NCBI GenBank assembly: GCA_947561585.1
Contig: CANNZV010001033.1
Coordinates: 62,001-126,000, forward strand
Length of the DNA: 64,000 bases
Direction: 5' to 3'
DNA from: Caprella mutica
Taxonomy: Eukaryota > Arthropoda > Malacostraca > Amphipoda > Caprellidae
The notes beneath the pieces were generated by a model. That model ran no database searches, had not been told where the DNA came from, and saw nothing but the letters and a program-made list of their open reading frames with translations. Below are positions 60,366 to 64,000 of the stretch, piece by piece. Each line of letters opens with the position of its first letter. The first letter of the stretch is position 1. Made by a program: the position numbers and the translations under genes.

Positions 60366-61477
60366 GTTTGTATCCCTAGTTAACAGTTGGTATCCCTAGT
60401 TAACAGTTTGTATCCCTAGTTAACAGTTTGTATCTCTAGTTAGCAGTTTGTATCCCTAGTTAGCAGTTTGTATCCCTAGCTAGCATTTTGTATCCCTAGT
60501 TAGCAGTTGGTATCCCTAGTTAGCAGTTGGTATCCCTAGTTAGCAGTTGGTATCCCTAGTTAGCAGTTGGTATCCCTAGCTAGCAGTTGGTATCCCTAAT
60601 TAGCAGTTTGTATCCCTAGTTAGCAGTTTGTATCCCTAGCTAGCAGTTTGTATCCCTAGCTAGCAGTTTGTATCCCTAGTTAGCAGTTGGTATCCCTAGT
60701 TAGCAGTTGGTATCCCTAGTTAGCAGTTGGTATCCCTAGTTAGCAGTTGGTATCCCTAGTTAGCAGTTGGTATCCCTAGTTAGCAGTTTGTATCCCTAGC
60801 TAGCATTTTGTATCCCTAGTTAGCAGTTGGTATCCCTAGTTAGCAGTTGGTATCCCTAGTTAGCAGTTGGTATCCCTAGTTAGCAGTTGGTATCCCTAGC
60901 TAGCAGTTGGTATCCCTAATTAGCAGTTTGTATCCCTAGCTAGCATTTTGTATCCCTAGTTAGCAGTTGGTATCCCTAGTTAGCAGTTGGTATCCCTAGT
61001 TAGCAGTTGGTATCCCTAGTTAGCAGTTGGTATCCCTAGTTAGCAGTTGGTATCCCTAGTTAGCAGTTGGTATCCCTAGTTAGCAGTTGGTATCCCTAGT
61101 TAGCAGTTGGTATCCCTAGTTAGCAGTTGGTATCCCTAGTTAGCAGTTTGTATCCCTAGCTAGCAGTTTGTATCCCTAGCTAGCAGTTGGTATCCCTAGT
61201 TAGCAGTTTGTATCCCTAGTTAGCAGTTTGTATCCCTAGTTAGCAGTTGGTATCCCTAGTTAGCAGTTGGTATCCCTAGTTAGCAGTTTGTATCCCTAGC
61301 TAGCAGTTTGTATCCCTAGTTAGCAGTTGGTATCCCTAGTTAGCAGTTTGTATCCCTAGTTAGCAGTTTGTATCCCTAGTTAGCAGTTTGTATCCCTAGT
61401 TAGCAGTTTGTATCCCTAGTTAGCAGTTTGTATCCCTAGTTAGCAGTTGGTATCCCTAGCTAGCAGTTGGTATCCCT
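60366..61477. repeat. Minisatellite, 20-bp unit, ~55 copies
   Basis: Unit GTATCCCTAGTTAGCAGTTG with TTG/TGG, TAGTTAGC/TAGCTAGC and early TTAACAG variants. Strict 20-bp spacing. A block of several units with the same variant order is repeated (about 60470-60600 and 60790-60920). Confidence 0.95.
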
Positions 61478-61620
61478 TTCTCCTATCTCTACAGGATGTT
61501 TTGCATCACTCTTTCTCTAAATACTACTATGACCATAGATAAATGTTACTAACATTTAAATATGTTGGTACTAACAAATGTTGTTTCTAACATTTATCAA
61601 TCTAGTAACATTTTTAGATT

Positions 61621-61790
61621 GTTAGATTACACATCACTAATGTTGTTACATTACACATCACTAATGTTGTTACATTACACATCACTAATGTTGTTACATT
61701 ACACATCACTAATGTTGTTACATTACACATCACTAATGTTGTTACATTACACATCACTAATGTTGTTACATTTCACATCACTAATGTTGT
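61621..61790. repeat. Minisatellite, 24-bp unit, 7 copies
   Basis: Unit TTACATTACACATCACTAAT plus GTTG. Flanked upstream by diverged TGTTACTAACATTTA words. Confidence 0.9.
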
Positions 61791-61800
61791 CGTTTTGACA

Positions 61801-61935
61801 ATCGCGATTTGGCTGAAAAGATGAACGTTTGTGCTGAACAAAAACGATTTCGCTGTTCCTTGAACGATTTTGTGGAACATTTTTCGATTTGGCTGTCTTC
61901 TTGATCGTTTTTGCTGAATATGACGATTAGGCTGC
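61801..61935. repeat. Seven phased CGATTTNGCTG motifs at 20-bp spacing
   Basis: Cores start near 61805, 61825, 61845, 61865, 61885, 61905 and 61924, reading CGATTTGGCTG, CGTTTGTGCTG, CGATTTCGCTG, CGATTTTGTGG, CGATTTGGCTG, CGTTTTTGCTG and CGATTAGGCTG. The ~9-base spacers are almost unrelated. This could be a decayed minisatellite or a cluster of binding sites. Confidence 0.6.
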
Positions 61936-62594
61936 AGGTGTTGGTTATCCATCTAAATATCAATTATTTTCGCTGAATTAGGTAGAGATGCCAAGTAGGG
62001 TTTTTAAAAATGCCAGTCTCGCCATATTATTTATTCGTTATGCATGGAAATTTCAGCTCATCTGATAATGAGCCAATAATAATAATTACCCACATAATCT
62101 AAAACTTGTAATGAATGTAATAAACATTATTATTTATTTGGAATGTTTAAAAAGCAATTGATTTTACTTAAATACCAAATATTAATAACTCAAATTCAAA
62201 TTATATATTTAAAATTACAAGATTACAATGATTTTATTCATTTCACCAATTACTATTACATTTCATCAATTACTAATACAAGTGCCATATAAATTTATTA
62301 ATACATTTTTAGTTTCAATATTCCACCTAAAAACTTTTTAAATTTGAATAACTAGTTTGATTATTTATACTTTGGTCCTCAATTAAAATCGTTTTCTTTG
62401 CAGGGGTCCTAAAAGAAATAATAGGTTAGACATTTACATGTTAGAAATTTAAGAAGTGCATATTCTTCGGTTAGCATATATGCACACATGCATATTATAT
62501 GATCTTGAAATATATGCAGAGGACTGCATATATGCACAATTTCTCATCCCTACTAAATATCTTCGCAAATTTGCGGAAGGTTTTATTTTACCAG
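61936..62594. other. Intronic spacer, nothing recognised
   Basis: AT-rich unique sequence; no gene or repeat boundaries found. Confidence 0.45.
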
Positions 62595-63815
62595 TTATTT
62601 ATTTATCATCTTGTATATAACTGAAAAACTATTCAACCAAATTATCTGAAATTTGGTGTAATGATTGTTCAATTTCCATTGACCTTATGGTTGAATTTGG
62701 TTGAATTTTGGGAGTGACTCGGTCAAAGGTCATGGTCATTTATAACTCAAAAAGTATTGAACCATATTGCATGAAACTTAGTGGGATGATTGGTCAAGTT
62801 CAAGGCCATTTATAACTCAATAACTCGAAAATTATTCCACCAAATTGTCTCAAATTCAATGGGACGATTGGTTAATGTTCAGGAACCATCTGGTAGAATT
62901 TTGGAAGCGATCCGGTCAAAGGTCAAAGTTATTTATAACTAGGGTTGTGACAATATTCTTTTAGCATAAAAATATAATCTCGAGCATATTCTTTTTATCA
63001 AAAACGTATTATTTTTATTGAAAATTTATTCTTTTTATTAAAAAGTAATAAAACTTATTCTTCTCAACAATATATAAAAAAATCATGCAACTAATATATT
63101 TCTCAGTTCAGAAATATGCTATATAACTAAAGAATATATATTTACAAAAGAAAAATAGATACTAGTAAGTATATAGGTATTTTAGAAGACCGTTGCCGAA
63201 CAATACATGCCAAAATTAATGGAACATACAAGCCGAATTAAGGTTAATACCTGAAAAACCTGTTCAGGGTACGATATTGAAAAGTTTCATAAATCAATAT
63301 TAGAAAATGCATTTTTATTTTATCCTAACAACTTTTCAACGTTTCTTAGTTTAAATTTAAAATTTACCCGTTTTATAAACCCGATATTACTGTGACTGAA
63401 CTTGGTCAGACGATATACAGATTGAATCCATGTGCCATGATTCATATTAATAAAACTTATTTAAACTCTTCAAAGATTTCCATTGCATCCAAATGTGAAC
63501 TTCCTAAGGAACATCCTAATATCCCTTATCATATTTACACATCAAACGGCAGCACTTTTTAATGAATTGAACATAGAAAGCATATTTTTAAGGAATAGCT
63601 ATAAAGCATATTTCAGATCATAAAAGAATATATTTAGATCATATAAGCATATTTCAAAGAGAAGATTGTCACAACCCTATTTATAACTCAAAAAATAATT
63701 TAACAATATTTAATGAAACTTGGTCATTCTCCAATTACCAGTTCATTAGATTTTGGGAGAGAACAGGTCAAAGCGGCAGCGAAGGTATGCACACTACCGA
63801 GTGCGCGTAATCTAG
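62595..63815 (+). mobile_element. Helitron-like element of GGTCAAAGGTCA modules, interrupted
   Basis: Same family as 15831-16370, here on the plus strand. It shows modules with CCAAATTGTCTCAAATTCAA and CCGGTCAAAGGTCAAAGTTA and ends ACCGAGTGCGCGTAATCTAG before T. It is split by a hAT element at 62940-63679. The left boundary is approximate. Confidence 0.5.
62940..63679. mobile_element. hAT-type element, TAGGGTTGTGACA ends
   Basis: Inverted ends TAGGGTTGTGACAAT and ATTGTCACAACCCTA, with perfect 8-bp target duplications TTTATAAC (62932-62939, 63680-63687). Inside are repeated TATTCTTTTTAT/AAGCATATTT words near both ends. No transposase frame. Confidence 0.85.
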
Positions 63816-64000
63816 TAAATACTATCAATCTAGTTCCTGTATCGATAATTTTGAAATAAATTTTAATTTTACACTAATACTTTCCACGCTACTATTATGG
63901 TGTTCGTTTATTGCTCTTTTATTTGAACGAGGTTGTTATCATTTTTAATATCTTCAATAAACTTTAGCATTATTATTGTCTCATTTAACTCCTAACTTCA
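63816..64000. other. Window end, intronic sequence
   Basis: Short AT-rich stretch with no recognised feature; presumably still inside the G-beta intron. Confidence 0.4.

Noticed and set aside
27902..61790. CRISPR-like arrays
   Set aside because: Repeats are directly abutting, with no unique spacers; eukaryotic minisatellites.
56396..64000. Second coding exon of the G-beta gene
   Set aside because: No frame resembling DARKA...GRIQMRTRRTLRGH was found in any frame downstream within the window.

Overview
This window is eukaryotic and almost certainly from an insect. It is AT-rich, holds spliced genes with insect-like orthologues, and is packed with transposons and minisatellites. Nothing in it looks bacterial. 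The exact order is not certain; a hemipteran-type genome would fit the composition and the transposon mix, but that is inference.

Only two host genes can be supported. On the minus strand, three exons between 13839 and 7972 encode a complete 182-residue translocon-associated protein gamma subunit (SSR3/TRAP-gamma), an ER membrane protein of the Sec61-associated TRAP complex. On the plus strand, one short exon at 56312-56395 carries the first 19 codons of a heterotrimeric G protein beta subunit of the GNB1/Gbeta13F type. Its non-coding first exon(s) probably lie upstream (candidates near 29.5-29.7 kb and 45.17-45.38 kb) and its other coding exons lie beyond 64000. The two genes are divergent and functionally unrelated.

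Layout: 1-2.3 kb holds a foldback element with a nested short transposon, plus a solo copy of the same transposon family. 3659-7574 is a minus-strand Ty1/copia-type LTR element with near-identical LTRs, an initiator-tRNA-type primer site, a truncated gag fragment and a Gly/Tyr/Gln-rich tail, and no pol. 7.97-13.84 kb is SSR3, whose introns contain hAT and piggyBac insertions, including a 2.66-kb hAT element. 15.3-17.8 kb holds Helitron-like, mariner-like and pogo-like elements. 17924-27857 is a 9.9-kb palindrome with long arms, each carrying a decayed transposase 3' part pointing to the centre, flanked by TA. Its right arm contains a later 547-bp C/G-tract insertion that the left arm lacks.

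27.9-61.9 kb, most of it presumed 5' intron(s) of the G-beta gene, is dominated by at least a dozen unrelated minisatellites with units of 20-42 bp. The largest are a 31-bp unit over 4.5 kb, a 33-bp unit over 3.3 kb and a 31-bp unit over 1.7 kb. Long open frames across these arrays are by-products of stop-free repeat units, not genes. Between the arrays are MITEs, Helitron ends, CRE palindromes and a recurring 13-bp word.

The best candidates for something undescribed are the giant palindromic transposon, the minisatellite cluster in one intron, a seven-fold 20-bp-phased motif at 61.80-61.93 kb, the repeated 13-mer around the G-beta start exon, and the LTR element with the low-complexity gag tail. 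No tRNA, rRNA, CRISPR or prokaryotic features were seen.
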